Assembly (NCBI RefSeq): GCF_000017205.1
Contig: NC_009656.1
Span: 5,944,501-6,008,500 of the forward strand
DNA from: Pseudomonas paraeruginosa PA7
GTDB taxonomy: Bacteria; Pseudomonadota; Gammaproteobacteria; Pseudomonadales; Pseudomonadaceae
Length of the DNA: 64,000 nt
Direction: 5' to 3'
Of the stretch, positions 1 through 10,059 are shown one piece after another. The translations under genes were made by a program, and so were the position numbers. The stretch's first letter is position 1; each line of letters begins with the position of its first letter. The notes beneath the pieces were generated by a model. That model worked only from the letters and a program-made list of their open reading frames with translations. It did no database searches and was not told where the DNA came from.

Positions 1-1236
1 ACCGACCGTCTCATCGACACCCTCTACCTGCTGATGCTCTGGTTCGTCATCGAGGCCGCCTTCGTCCGCGGCCTGAGCGTGGCGGCCCGGCGCCTGGCCT
101 ATGCGCGGGCGCTGGCGAAGCGGCAGCACGCGGCGAAGGAAGGCGCCGACGGCGAAACCAACGTCGAGGAGCCGACCCTCGGCATCGAGCAGATCAACCA
201 GCAATCGCTGCGGCTGATCCGCCTGGCCCTGCTGATCGGCTTCATCGTCTGCCTGTACTGGGTCTGGGCCGACCTGATCAGCGTGATCTCCTACCTCGAC
301 AACGTCACCCTCTACCAGTACACCGCTGGTACCGGTGAGACGGCCACCAGCGTGCCGATCAGCCTGCGCGACTTCCTCGCCGCGCTGGCCATCGCGGTGG
401 TCACGGTAGCCCTGGCGCGCAACCTGCCCGGCCTGCTCGAGGTGCTGGTGCTGCAGCGCCTGACCCTGGCCCAGGGCAGCGCCTACGCCACTACCACGCT
501 GCTTTCCTATGCCATCAGCGGCATCGGCATCGTCAGCGCTCTGTCCACCCTGGGGGTCAGCTGGGACAAGCTGCAATGGCTGGTGGCGGCGCTCTCGGTG
601 GGCCTCGGCTTCGGCCTGCAGGCGATCTTCTCCAACTTCGTTTCCGGCCTGATCATCCTCTTCGAGCGCCCGGTGCGGATCGGCGACGTGGTGACCATCG
701 GCAACCTGTCCGGCACGGTCAGCCGGATCCGCATCCGCGCCACCACCATCACCGACTTCGACCGCAAGGAAATCATCGTCCCGAACCAGACCTTCATCAC
801 CGGGCAACTGGTGAACTGGTCGCTGAGCGACACCGTGACCCGGGTCACCATCAAGATCGGCCTGGCCTACGAGACCGACCTGCCGCTGGCGCGCAAGCTG
901 ATGATGCAGGCGGTCAAGGAAAACCCACGGGTGCTGCGCGATCCGGAACCGTTGCTGTACTTCCTGACCATCAGCGCCAGTACCTTCGACTACGAGCTGC
1001 GCTTCCACGTGCGCGAGCTGGGCGACCGCAACCCGTCCACCGACGAGATCCTGACGAAGATCGCCACCAGCTTCCGCGAACACAGGATCGACATGGCCTT
1101 CAACCAGGTCGACGTGTTCGTCAAGAACCTCCAGGGTCAGCAGGTCCAGTTGTTCGTCGGCGAGCCGCAGCACAGCGGCGCCGGCAATCCGCCCGCGCTC
1201 AAGGGCCAGGACGGCCCCGCCGAACCGACCCGCTGA
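1..1236 (+). CDS. MscK/KefA-type mechanosensitive channel, C-terminal part (5' truncated)
   Basis: The reading frame is already open at base 1, so the start lies upstream of the window; about 411 C-terminal residues are visible. Two or three hydrophobic segments precede a typical MscS channel domain: the pore-lining helix region (GFGLQAIFSNFVSG, about bases 604-646) is followed by the beta domain (FERPVRIGDVVTIGNLSGTV) and the conserved IVPNQTFITGQLVNWS segment. The family gates in the inner membrane in response to membrane tension and releases solutes on hypo-osmotic shock. Large MscK-type members exceed 1000 residues with a periplasmic N-terminal domain, which would lie outside this window. 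The C-terminal tail after about base 1120 is polar and low in complexity. The family is certain; the exact subtype and length are inferred. Confidence 0.93.
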   Translation, partial: TDRLIDTLYLLMLWFVIEAAFVRGLSVAARRLAYARALAKRQHAAKEGADGETNVEEPTLGIEQINQQSLRLIRLALLIGFIVCLYWVWADLISVISYLDNVTLYQYTAGTGETATSVPISLRDFLAALAIAVVTVALARNLPGLLEVLVLQRLTLAQGSAYATTTLLSYAISGIGIVSALSTLGVSWDKLQWLVAALSVGLGFGLQAIFSNFVSGLIILFERPVRIGDVVTIGNLSGTVSRIRIRATTITDFDRKEIIVPNQTFITGQLVNWSLSDTVTRVTIKIGLAYETDLPLARKLMMQAVKENPRVLRDPEPLLYFLTISASTFDYELRFHVRELGDRNPSTDEILTKIATSFREHRIDMAFNQVDVFVKNLQGQQVQLFVGEPQHSGAGNPPALKGQDGPAEPTR

Positions 1237-2763
<1,527 letters not shown>

Positions 2764-2808
2764 GGGGCGGCGCTACAGGCAAAAACGGAATAAACACCTG
2801 CGGAAAAC

Positions 2809-2827
2809 TTCTTAGACGCACTAAGAA
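2809..2827. promoter_or_regulatory. Perfect inverted repeat TTCTTAG-N5-CTAAGAA, possible operator
   Basis: A 7-base perfect inverted repeat with a 5-base spacer (TTCTTAG acgca CTAAGAA) lies in the only AT-rich stretch between selO and the TauE-family gene, 69 bases before that gene's ATG. No U-tract follows, so it does not look like a terminator. Its size and symmetry suit a dimeric regulator site or promoter operator. The binding factor is unknown. Confidence 0.5.
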
Positions 2828-2895
2828 AAGCCGATTATCTTCGCGGCCAGTCTTATTCCAGCCTGTTCTACCACCCCTGTCAGGCGCCGTGCCGC

Positions 2896-3870
2896 ATGAA
2901 GATACGCGACCTCGATCTCAGCCAGAGTTCGATCAACACCGAACACCAGGCTCTGGGTCTGCCGCCCGTCGAAGATTTCGTCACCCACCCGGACGACCAT
3001 CCGGTGCTGCGCGCCGCCATGTGGGCGGCGGTACTGATCCTGGTCGGCCTGCTCGGTTTCCTGGCCTGGCGCCTGTTCTTCGACAACGGCGGCACCAGCG
3101 GCTTCGAGATCATCGAGAACGCCCTCACCAGCCGCAGCTTCTGGAGCGCAGTGGCGGTCGGCTTCTTCGCCCAGGTGATCGACGGCGCGCTGGGCATGGC
3201 CTACGGCATCACCGCCACCACCTTCCTGCTCAGCGCCGGAGCCACGCCCGCCGCGGCCAGCGCCAGCGTGCACATCGCCGAAGTGTTCACCACCGGCTTT
3301 TCCGGGATTTCCCACGTCAAGCTCGGCAACGTCAACAAGTCACTCTTCCTGCGCCTGCTGCTGCCGGGAATGATCGGCGCCGTGCTCGGCGCCGTGCTGA
3401 TCACCCGCTTCGACGGCCACCAGCTCAAGCCCTTCATCTCCGCCTACCTGCTGCTGATGGGCCTGTACATCCTGAGCAAGGCCTATCGCCAGGTGATCAA
3501 GCGCCGGGCACCGCGCCACGTGGCCAAGCTGGCGCTGTTCGGCGGCTTCGTCGATGCCGCTGGCGGTGGCGGCTGGGGCCCGGTGGTCACCAGCAGCCTG
3601 ATCGGCTCGGGCAGCGACCCGCGCACCACCATCGGCTCGGTGAACTTCGCCGAGTTCTTCCTGACCATCGCCAGCGCCACCTCCTTCATCCTCCTCGCCG
3701 GCCAGCCGGACACCTGGAAGATGGTCGCCGGGCTGGTCTTCGGCGGCCTGTTCGCCGCGCCGTTCGCCGCCCTGCTGTGCAAGAGGCTGTCACCGCGCAC
3801 CCTGCTGGTCATCGTCGGCACCCTGATCACCCTGATCAGCGCCTACAACATCTACATCGGCCTGCGCTGA
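2896..3870 (+). CDS. TauE/SafE family anion permease (sulfite exporter-like)
   Basis: 324 residues. The N-terminal ~35 residues are polar, then about eight hydrophobic segments follow (the first around residues 38-60). The two half-repeats typical of TauE/SafE (DUF81) are visible: FFAQVIDGALGMAYG with the following ASVHIAEVFTTGFSG motif near residues 95-140, and FGGFVDAAGGGGWGPV in the second half. Characterised relatives move sulfite, sulfoacetate or other organic anions across the inner membrane. The next gene downstream is metY, which fixes sulfide into homocysteine, so a role in sulfur-compound transport is a reasonable inference but not shown. The ATG at 2896 has no strong ribosome site; the family fit of the N-terminus supports it. 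Confidence 0.85.
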   Translation: MKIRDLDLSQSSINTEHQALGLPPVEDFVTHPDDHPVLRAAMWAAVLILVGLLGFLAWRLFFDNGGTSGFEIIENALTSRSFWSAVAVGFFAQVIDGALGMAYGITATTFLLSAGATPAAASASVHIAEVFTTGFSGISHVKLGNVNKSLFLRLLLPGMIGAVLGAVLITRFDGHQLKPFISAYLLLMGLYILSKAYRQVIKRRAPRHVAKLALFGGFVDAAGGGGWGPVVTSSLIGSGSDPRTTIGSVNFAEFFLTIASATSFILLAGQPDTWKMVAGLVFGGLFAAPFAALLCKRLSPRTLLVIVGTLITLISAYNIYIGLR

Positions 3871-4006
3871 AACCGACGCCGCCGCTCAGGCATAAGCGGC
3901 GAACACAACGGTCTAACCAGGCGCGCTTTTCCTTGCCCAGGCGCATTGACCCGCCCGGCGCGCTTTCCCATGCTGCGTCCTTCCAATCTGCCCGAAGGAA
4001 CGCTGC

Positions 4007-5284
4007 ATGAAACTGGAGACCCTGGCCGTCCACGCCGGCTACAGCCCCGACCCGACCACCCGCGCGGTGGCGGTGCCGATCTACCAGACCACCTCCTACG
4101 CCTTCGACGACACCCAGCACGGTGCCGACCTGTTCGACCTGAAGGTGCCGGGCAACATCTACACGCGGATCATGAACCCGACCAACGACGTACTGGAACA
4201 GCGCGTCGCGGCGCTGGAAGGCGGGGTCGGGGCACTGGCGGTGGCGTCGGGGATGGCCGCCATCACCTACGCGATCCAGACCATCGCCGAGGCCAGCGAC
4301 AACATCGTCTCGGTGGCCAAGCTCTATGGCGGCACCTACAACCTGCTGGCCCATACCCTGCCGCGCATCGGTATCCAGGCGCGCTTCGCCGCCCACGACG
4401 ACATCGCCGCCCTGGAGGCACTGATCGACGAGCGGACCAAGGCGGTGTTCTGCGAGACCATCGGCAACCCGGCGGGCAACATCATCGACCTGCGGGCCCT
4501 GGCCGACGCCGCGCACCGCCACGGCGTACCGCTGATCGTCGACAACACGGTAGCCACCCCGGTACTTTGCCGGCCGTTCGAACACGGCGCCGACGTCGTC
4601 GTGCATTCGCTGACCAAGTACATGGGCGGCCACGGCACCAGCATCGGCGGGATGGTGGTCGACTCCGGCAAGTTCGACTGGGCGGCGCACAAGGCGCGCT
4701 TCCCATTGCTGAACAGCCCCGACCCGTCCTACCACGGCGTCACCTACACCGAGGCCTTCGGCCCCGCCGCCTTCATCGGCCGCTGCCGGGTGGTACCGCT
4801 GCGCAACATGGGTGCGGCGCTCTCGCCATTCAACGCTTTCCTCATCCTGCAGGGCCTGGAGACCCTGGCGCTGCGCATGGAACGCCACTGCGACAACGCC
4901 CTCGCCGTGGCCCGCTACCTGCAGCAGCATCCGCAGGTGGCCTGGGTGAAATACGCCGGCCTTCCCGACAACCCCGAGCATGCCCTGGCCCAGCGCTACC
5001 TGGGAGGCCGCCCGGCGGCGATCCTGTCCTTCGGCATCCAGGGCGGCAGTGCCGCCGGCGCGCGCTTCATCGACACGCTGAAGCTGGTGCTGCGGCTGGT
5101 CAACATCGGCGACGCCAAGTCCCTCGCCTGCCACCCGGCGAGCACCACCCACCGCCAGCTGAACGCCGAGGAACTGGCGCGCGCCGGGGTCTCCGACGAC
5201 ATGGTGCGGCTGTCGATCGGCATCGAGCACATCGACGACATCCTCGCCGACCTCGACCAGGCCCTGGCCGCGGCCGCGCGCTGA
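4007..5284 (+). CDS. metY: O-acetyl/O-succinylhomoserine sulfhydrylase (homocysteine synthase)
   Basis: 425 residues, full family length. This PLP enzyme of the Cys/Met metabolism family condenses activated homoserine with sulfide to give homocysteine, the direct sulfhydrylation route to methionine, in the cytoplasm. The cofactor lysine is K204 in HSLTKYMGGHGT. The N-terminal ETLAVHAGYSPDPTTRAVAVPIYQTTSY stretch and the YTRIMNPTND segment are typical of MetY rather than of MetZ or gamma-lyase. GAAGGA lies 7 bases before the ATG. It follows the TauE-family permease by 136 bases on the same strand; whether they share a transcript is unclear because the gap could hold a promoter. Confidence 0.95.
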   Translation: MKLETLAVHAGYSPDPTTRAVAVPIYQTTSYAFDDTQHGADLFDLKVPGNIYTRIMNPTNDVLEQRVAALEGGVGALAVASGMAAITYAIQTIAEASDNIVSVAKLYGGTYNLLAHTLPRIGIQARFAAHDDIAALEALIDERTKAVFCETIGNPAGNIIDLRALADAAHRHGVPLIVDNTVATPVLCRPFEHGADVVVHSLTKYMGGHGTSIGGMVVDSGKFDWAAHKARFPLLNSPDPSYHGVTYTEAFGPAAFIGRCRVVPLRNMGAALSPFNAFLILQGLETLALRMERHCDNALAVARYLQQHPQVAWVKYAGLPDNPEHALAQRYLGGRPAAILSFGIQGGSAAGARFIDTLKLVLRLVNIGDAKSLACHPASTTHRQLNAEELARAGVSDDMVRLSIGIEHIDDILADLDQALAAAAR

Positions 5285-5376
5285 GCGAATCGGTCAGTCC
5301 GGGCGAGCGTTCAGGTCCTTGCCCGGCCTGGCCGTCCGGCTAGGCTGGGTGGCACCACCACCCCCAGGAGCCCGCC

Positions 5377-5829
5377 ATGCCGCTGCCCACGGAACTCGCC
5401 CGACACCTCACCGAGGAAAAGATCGCCTTCGTCCAGCGCAGCGGACTCAAGGCCGAAGCGCTGGAACCCGGCTACGTGCGCCTGCTCATGCCGGCTTCCG
5501 GCAACGAGAACCATATCGGCAGCATGTACGCCGGGGCGCTCTTCACCCTCGCCGAAATCCCCGGCGGCGCACTGTTCCTGACCAGCTTCGACAGCGCCCG
5601 CTTCTATCCCGTAGTCAAGGAGATGACCCTGCGCTTCCGCCGCCCGGCCAAGGGCGACATCCGCGTCGAGGCGCGCCTGGACGCCGAGCGCATCCGCCAG
5701 TTGGAAGCCGAGGCCGGCGAGCGCGGCAAGGCCGAATACAGCCTGGAGCTGCAACTCACCGACGAGCAGGGCGAGGTGGTCGCGGAAAGCGCCGCGCTGT
5801 ACCAGCTGCGCAGCCACGCGAAGCCCTGA
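5377..5829 (+). CDS. Hotdog-fold protein, DUF4442/thioesterase-like
   Basis: 150 residues, cytoplasmic. The central helix segment ENHIGSMYAGALFTLAEIPGG (near residues 45-65) and the following beta strand KEMTLRFRRPAKGDIRVEA have the pattern of PaaI/YiiD-like hotdog enzymes that hydrolyse acyl-CoA or other thioesters. The usual catalytic acidic residue of the hotdog helix could be E63 (LAEIPGG), but this is only inferred. AGGAG is placed 7 bases before the ATG. The gene stands between metY and a Usp gene with its own short leader. The substrate cannot be inferred from context. Confidence 0.75.
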   Translation: MPLPTELARHLTEEKIAFVQRSGLKAEALEPGYVRLLMPASGNENHIGSMYAGALFTLAEIPGGALFLTSFDSARFYPVVKEMTLRFRRPAKGDIRVEARLDAERIRQLEAEAGERGKAEYSLELQLTDEQGEVVAESAALYQLRSHAKP

Positions 5830-5941
5830 CTGGCAGATTTCGCAGGGTCCGGCGAACGTTTTCTCTGCCGTGGATCAAGGTCCGCCCGGGGCCGCGGCGC
5901 GACAGTGGGGAGGCCAGCGTAGCCATCCCATGGAGTCCGCC

Positions 5942-6757
5942 ATGATCCGCCACCTCCTGGTCGCCCACGACCTCACCCCGGAAGCCGACGTCGCCCTCGC
6001 CCGCGCCGCCCAGTTGGCCCGCCAGCACGACGCGCGGGTCAGCCTGCTGCACGTGTACGATCCGGGCCTTTCGGCGGAGGCGGTGAAGACCGTCGGCACC
6101 ATGCTGCAGTTCAAGCGCCAGGAAGCCGGCCTCGACGAGGACTGCGCGATCCATCTGTTCAGGGGCCAGCCGATCGACGGCATCCTGCAGCAGACCCGGG
6201 CGCTCGAACCGGACCTGCTGTTGATGGGCGCGCACCACCAGAAGACCTTCGAACGCTTCGCCAACACCACGCTCGACCAGGTGGCGCGGCGCAGCCGGGT
6301 GCCGGTGCTGCTCGCCGTACGCGAGGCGGACCAACCCTACCGCCAGGCGCTCAGCGCCCTGGACTTTTCCCAGTGCGCCTGTACCGCGCTGCGCCAGGCC
6401 TACCGCCTGCTGCCGGTGGAAGCCGACCTGCACGCCCTGCACGTCTTCGAGTCCCCCGACGACGGCGTGCTCGGCCTGCCCAGGCAGAATGCCGCGCACC
6501 TGGCCACCCAGGCCGGGCTGATCGAACAGTTGCTGAGCGACGAGCAGGAGCGCCTGCCGGGCGTCGGGCCGCAGCTGAGCCACGAAGTGGTTCCCGGCGT
6601 GCTGCCGTACAGCCTGGACGCCGCATTGAAGCAGCGCCAGCCGGAGCTGCTCGCCCTCGGCCGGCACAGCCGCAACGCGCTGATGCAGGCGCTGCTCGGC
6701 AACCTGGCGCAGCGTTACCTGCGCCAGCCGAGCTGCGACGTCCTGGTTACCTCGTAG
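5942..6757 (+). CDS. Tandem universal stress protein (UspA family)
   Basis: 271 residues starting at ATG 5942, supported by GGAG 6 bases upstream; earlier in-frame ATGs at 5870 and 5930 lack this spacing. Two Usp domains in series: the first begins MIRHLLVAHDLTPEADVALARAA and runs to about residue 130, the second begins near YRQALSALDFSQCACTALRQA and ends LRQPSCDVLVTS. The canonical nucleotide-binding G-2x-G-9x-G(S/T) motif is not intact in either half (GAHHQKTFERFANTT; GRHSRNALMQALLGN), so ATP binding is doubtful. Tandem Usp proteins in Pseudomonas are often linked to anaerobic or stationary-phase survival. The gene is convergent with the ParA-like gene, 21 bases apart. Confidence 0.88.
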   Translation: MIRHLLVAHDLTPEADVALARAAQLARQHDARVSLLHVYDPGLSAEAVKTVGTMLQFKRQEAGLDEDCAIHLFRGQPIDGILQQTRALEPDLLLMGAHHQKTFERFANTTLDQVARRSRVPVLLAVREADQPYRQALSALDFSQCACTALRQAYRLLPVEADLHALHVFESPDDGVLGLPRQNAAHLATQAGLIEQLLSDEQERLPGVGPQLSHEVVPGVLPYSLDAALKQRQPELLALGRHSRNALMQALLGNLAQRYLRQPSCDVLVTS

Positions 6758-6778
6758 AAGCGCTGCCGGAGAGGCTGC

Positions 6779-7546
6779 TCAGCTTTCGAGCAGCCCGTGC
6801 AACTCGACGAACTGCTGGGTCAACTTGTGCCGCGGTTCGAGGAAGATCAGCGGGGTGCAAGCCTGGTGCGACTCGCGCATCTTCACCGAACTCATCAGGT
6901 ACACCGGCAGCACCGGCAGTTCCTCCGCCACCAGCTCGTCGAGCAGTTGCTGCGGCAGGCTGGCACGCGGCTGGAACTGGTTGACCACGATGCCCTCGAC
7001 CTGCAGGTCTTCGTTGTGGTCGTCACGCAGTTCCTCGATCTCCTGGAGAAGGCCATACAGCGCCTGGCGGGAGAAACTGTCGCAATCGAAGGGAATCAGG
7101 CAACGATCGGCAGCGATCAGCGCAGATACCGTATAGAAATTCAGGGCCGGCGGGGTGTCCAGGTAGATCCGCTCGTAGTCATCGTCCAGTTCGTCCAGCA
7201 ATTTGCGCAGCTTGTTGATCTTGTGCTTCGACTCCAGCTTCGGCTGCAGGTCGGCCAGTTCGGGGCTGGCGGTGACGATGTGCAGGTTGTCGAACGGCGT
7301 CTCGTGGATGTCGACCCTGCCCTTCTTGCTGAAGGGCCCGGAAGACAAGGTCTGCTTGAAGAAGTCGGCGATCCCCACCGGCAGGTCCTCGCCGGTCAGC
7401 CCGGTCAGGTAATGCGTGGAGTTGGCCTGGGCGTCCAGGTCCACCAGCAGGGTGCGGTAGCCCTCCGCCGCGCTGACCGCCGCCAGGTTGCAGGCGATGC
7501 TGGACTTGCCTACCCCGCCTTTCTGATTGAACACCACGCGCCGCAT
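6779..7546 (-). CDS. Orphan ParA/Soj-family partitioning ATPase
   Basis: 255 residues. The N-terminus carries the deviant Walker A motif KGGVGKSS (about residues 9-16), then the switch I region [10 protein letters not shown] and the Walker B-like YLDTPP. This identifies a ParA/MinD-superfamily ATPase, which positions cargo (DNA, protein clusters, pili or flagella) through ATP-dependent dimerisation on the nucleoid or membrane. The C-terminus has no MinD-like amphipathic membrane-targeting helix. No parB, chemotaxis or flagellar partner is adjacent: the neighbours are a Usp gene (convergent) and a LysR regulator (same strand, 95 bases between the coding regions). It is therefore an orphan and its cargo is unknown. 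It is not the chromosomal ParA, which pairs with parB near the replication origin. Confidence 0.9.
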   Translation of the reverse strand: MRRVVFNQKGGVGKSSIACNLAAVSAAEGYRTLLVDLDAQANSTHYLTGLTGEDLPVGIADFFKQTLSSGPFSKKGRVDIHETPFDNLHIVTASPELADLQPKLESKHKINKLRKLLDELDDDYERIYLDTPPALNFYTVSALIAADRCLIPFDCDSFSRQALYGLLQEIEELRDDHNEDLQVEGIVVNQFQPRASLPQQLLDELVAEELPVLPVYLMSSVKMRESHQACTPLIFLEPRHKLTQQFVELHGLLES

Positions 7547-7636
7547 GGGAAATCTCCGTGAGCCGAGCCTGATCCCGGATGATAGGCAAAGCCGCGGGCA
7601 AGCGCGAGCGCCGTCTCGGTCCTGACGTAGAGCGGT

Positions 7637-8542
7637 TCAGCGCCGGTGCAGGCTGGCCGCCTCGCGGGTCACCAGATCGATGAAGGAGAGCGCCAGCGGC
7701 GAGCCCTCGTTCTGCCGGCGGACCAGCCATACCGCAGTCGTCGCCTCGGGATCGCCCAGGGTGCGGTAGACCACGCCATCGACCCGGGTGCGGCGGAAAG
7801 ACGCCGGCAGGATCGACACCCCCAGCCCGGCCGAGACCAGGCCGATGATGGTCATCGCCTCGCTGGCCTCCTGGGCGATGCGCGGGCTGAAGCCGGCCTG
7901 GCGGGTCAGGGCGATGACCTGGTCGTAGAGCCCGGTGCCGTAGCTGCGCGGGAAGAACACGAAAGGCTCCTCGGCCAGCGCGGCGATCGCCAGGCCATCC
8001 TCGCTGCCGGCCGCCAGCGGATGATCGGCGCGTAGCACCGCCACCAGCGGCTCGCGGAACAGCTCCACCGAGTGCACCGTGTCCGGCAGCGCCAGCGGGC
8101 GGATCACCCCGACCTGCAGGCTTTCCTCGAGCAACGCCCTGAGCACCTGGCGGCTGCTCATTTCCTGCAAGTCGAGGTGCACCTCCGGATAGGCCTTGCG
8201 GAAAGCGTGGATGCTGCTGGGAATGGTCGAGGTGAACGGCGCCGAGGAGGTGAAGCCGATCTTCAGTTCGCCCAGTTCGCCCAGGTGCGCGCGGCGCGCC
8301 AGCAGTACCGCCTTGTCCACCTGCGCCAGCACCTGGCGCGACTCGTCGAGGAACAGCCGGCCGGCGTCGGTGAGTTCGACGCGGCGGTTGGTGCGCTCGA
8401 ACAGGCGCGCGCCGATCTCTTCCTCCAGGGCCTGGATCTGCTGGCTCAGGGGTGGCTGGGAAATGCCCAGGCGCTCGGCGGCGCGGCCGAAGTGCAGTTC
8501 CTCGGCGACGGCGATGAAATAGCGCAGGTGTCTGAGTTCCAT
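7637..8542 (-). CDS. LysR-type transcriptional regulator
   Basis: 301 residues from ATG 8542; a TTG five codons earlier is possible but less likely because MELRHLRYF is the conserved LysR start. The winged helix-turn-helix occupies residues 1-60 (EELHFGRAAERLGISQPPLSQQIQALEEEIGARLFER), and the periplasmic-binding-like effector domain runs from about 90 to 295. It is divergent from an MFS exporter gene 172 bases away, the classic layout in which the regulator controls its neighbour. A T-N11-A site with a perfect CAATATATTG core lies in the shared gap. The effector is unknown. Confidence 0.93.
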   Translation of the reverse strand: MELRHLRYFIAVAEELHFGRAAERLGISQPPLSQQIQALEEEIGARLFERTNRRVELTDAGRLFLDESRQVLAQVDKAVLLARRAHLGELGELKIGFTSSAPFTSTIPSSIHAFRKAYPEVHLDLQEMSSRQVLRALLEESLQVGVIRPLALPDTVHSVELFREPLVAVLRADHPLAAGSEDGLAIAALAEEPFVFFPRSYGTGLYDQVIALTRQAGFSPRIAQEASEAMTIIGLVSAGLGVSILPASFRRTRVDGVVYRTLGDPEATTAVWLVRRQNEGSPLALSFIDLVTREAASLHRR

Positions 8543-8583
8543 GCGAGCCCCGAACAAGTCTTTTTACGTATCAATCGTGTCGA

Positions 8584-8619
8584 TCAATATATTGGAAATC
8601 ATATAACCCTATCTATATC
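8584..8619 (+). promoter_or_regulatory. Putative LysR operator overlapping the MFS gene promoter
   Basis: T8584-N11-A8596 contains the 10-base perfect palindrome CAATATATTG (8585-8594), fitting a LysR-type box. A promoter-like pair TTGGAA (8592-8597) and TATATC (8614-8619) with a 16-base spacer overlaps it and reads toward the MFS gene. The surrounding 70 bases are strikingly AT-rich for this genome. The assignment is by pattern only. Confidence 0.5.
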
Positions 8620-8714
8620 CTTTGTCACATAACCTCCAACAACGACCCCTTGTCCCTGAATCCAGGTGGCGCGGCCTCGTTGTGCCTGCTCGCCGCCATA
8701 CCCAGAGGTACCCC

Positions 8715-10031
8715 GTGAGCAACCCGCAAGTCCGGCCCCAGGCCGAAGAAGAACCCGCGTTAATCGAGGCGGCCCGCGAAGCAGCCAACGAGGTGCTGGA
8801 AGCCGCCACCGAAGTCGAACGCCATATCGAAAAAGGCACCCCGCAGTTCATGCGCACCTCACTGGCGCTGTTCTCCGGCGGTTTCGCCACCTTTGCCCTG
8901 CTCTACTGCATCCAGCCGATGATGCCGGTGCTGTCCAAGGCATTTTCCATCAGCGCCGCGGAAAGCAGCCTGGCGTTGTCCGTGGCCACCGCCATGCTCG
9001 CCCTCGGCCTGCTAGTCACCGGACCGATCTCCGATGCGATCGGCCGCAAGCCGGTAATGGTCGTCTCGCTGCTGGCCGCCGCGCTGTTCACCCTCGGCAG
9101 CGCGGTGATGCCCACCTGGCATGGCGTGCTGCTGATGCGCGCGCTGGTCGGCCTGTCCCTGAGCGGCCTGGCCGCGGTGGCGATGACCTATCTGAGCGAG
9201 GAGATCCATCCGCAGCACATCGGCCTGTCGATGGGCCTGTACATCGGTGGCAACGCCATCGGCGGGATGAGCGGGCGGCTGATCAGCGGCGTGCTGGTCG
9301 ATTTCATCTCCTGGCATGCTGCGCTGGCGGTCCTCGGTGGCCTGGCCCTGGTCGCCGCGCTGGTGTTCTGGCGCGTTCTGCCCGAATCGAAGCACTTCCG
9401 GCCGGCGCCGCTGAAACCGGCGACCCTGCTCAACGGCTACCGCCTGCACTTCCGCGATGCCGGCCTGCCCTGGCTGTTCCTGATCGGCTTCCTGTTGATG
9501 GGCAGCTTCGTCACCCTGTTCAACTACATCGGCTACCGCCTGCTGGCCGAGCCCTACCACATGAGCCAGGCGGTGGTCGGCGTACTCTCGGTGGTGTATC
9601 TGTCGGGCATCTACAGCTCGGCCTGGGTCGGCTCGCTGGCCGACAAGCTGGGCCGGCGCAAGGTGCTCTGGGCGGTGATCCTGCTGATGCTCGGCGGCCT
9701 CCTGCTGACCCTGTTCGAACCGATCCCGCTGATGCTGGCCGGCCTGCTGCTGTTCACCTTCGGCTTCTTCGGCGCGCACTCGGTGGCGAGCAGCTGGATC
9801 GGCCGTCGCGCCCAGCGCGCCAAGGGCCAGGCGTCGTCGCTGTACCTGTTCAGCTACTACGTCGGCTCGAGCCTGGCCGGCACCCTTGGCGGGGTGTTCT
9901 GGCACTACTACGGCTGGAACGGCATCGGCCTGTTCGTCGGCTCGCTGCTGGTGCTCGCCGTGCTGGTCTCGCTGCACCTGGCGCGGTTGCCGGCACTACC
10001 GGGCAATACCCTGGCGCAGCCCGCTCACTGA
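8715..10031 (+). CDS. MFS efflux transporter, YnfM-like
   Basis: 438 residues from GTG 8715, chosen because AGAGGT lies 5 bases upstream; an in-frame ATG at 8622 would add 31 residues of non-conserved sequence overlapping the promoter. After a ~50-residue polar N-terminus there are twelve hydrophobic segments. MFS signature loops are clear: GPISDAIGRKPVM between helices 2 and 3, and the copy LADKLGRRKVLW between helices 8 and 9. The FALLYCIQPMMPVLSKAFSI segment resembles the YnfM/arabinose-efflux-like subgroup, which exports small molecules using the proton gradient. It is divergent from a LysR regulator that probably controls it. The substrate is unknown. Confidence 0.88.
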   Translation: MSNPQVRPQAEEEPALIEAAREAANEVLEAATEVERHIEKGTPQFMRTSLALFSGGFATFALLYCIQPMMPVLSKAFSISAAESSLALSVATAMLALGLLVTGPISDAIGRKPVMVVSLLAAALFTLGSAVMPTWHGVLLMRALVGLSLSGLAAVAMTYLSEEIHPQHIGLSMGLYIGGNAIGGMSGRLISGVLVDFISWHAALAVLGGLALVAALVFWRVLPESKHFRPAPLKPATLLNGYRLHFRDAGLPWLFLIGFLLMGSFVTLFNYIGYRLLAEPYHMSQAVVGVLSVVYLSGIYSSAWVGSLADKLGRRKVLWAVILLMLGGLLLTLFEPIPLMLAGLLLFTFGFFGAHSVASSWIGRRAQRAKGQASSLYLFSYYVGSSLAGTLGGVFWHYYGWNGIGLFVGSLLVLAVLVSLHLARLPALPGNTLAQPAH

Positions 10032-10037
10032 AGCCCG

Positions 10038-10059
10038 AGGCGCCGGTCTCCCGGCGCCT
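10038..10059. terminator. Stem-loop between convergent MFS and SDR genes
   Basis: Nine-base perfect stem AGGCGCCGG / CCGGCGCCT with a TCTC loop, placed in the 28-base gap between the two convergent genes. The following T-tract is very short, so it is probably a weak or Rho-assisted bidirectional terminator. Confidence 0.6.
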
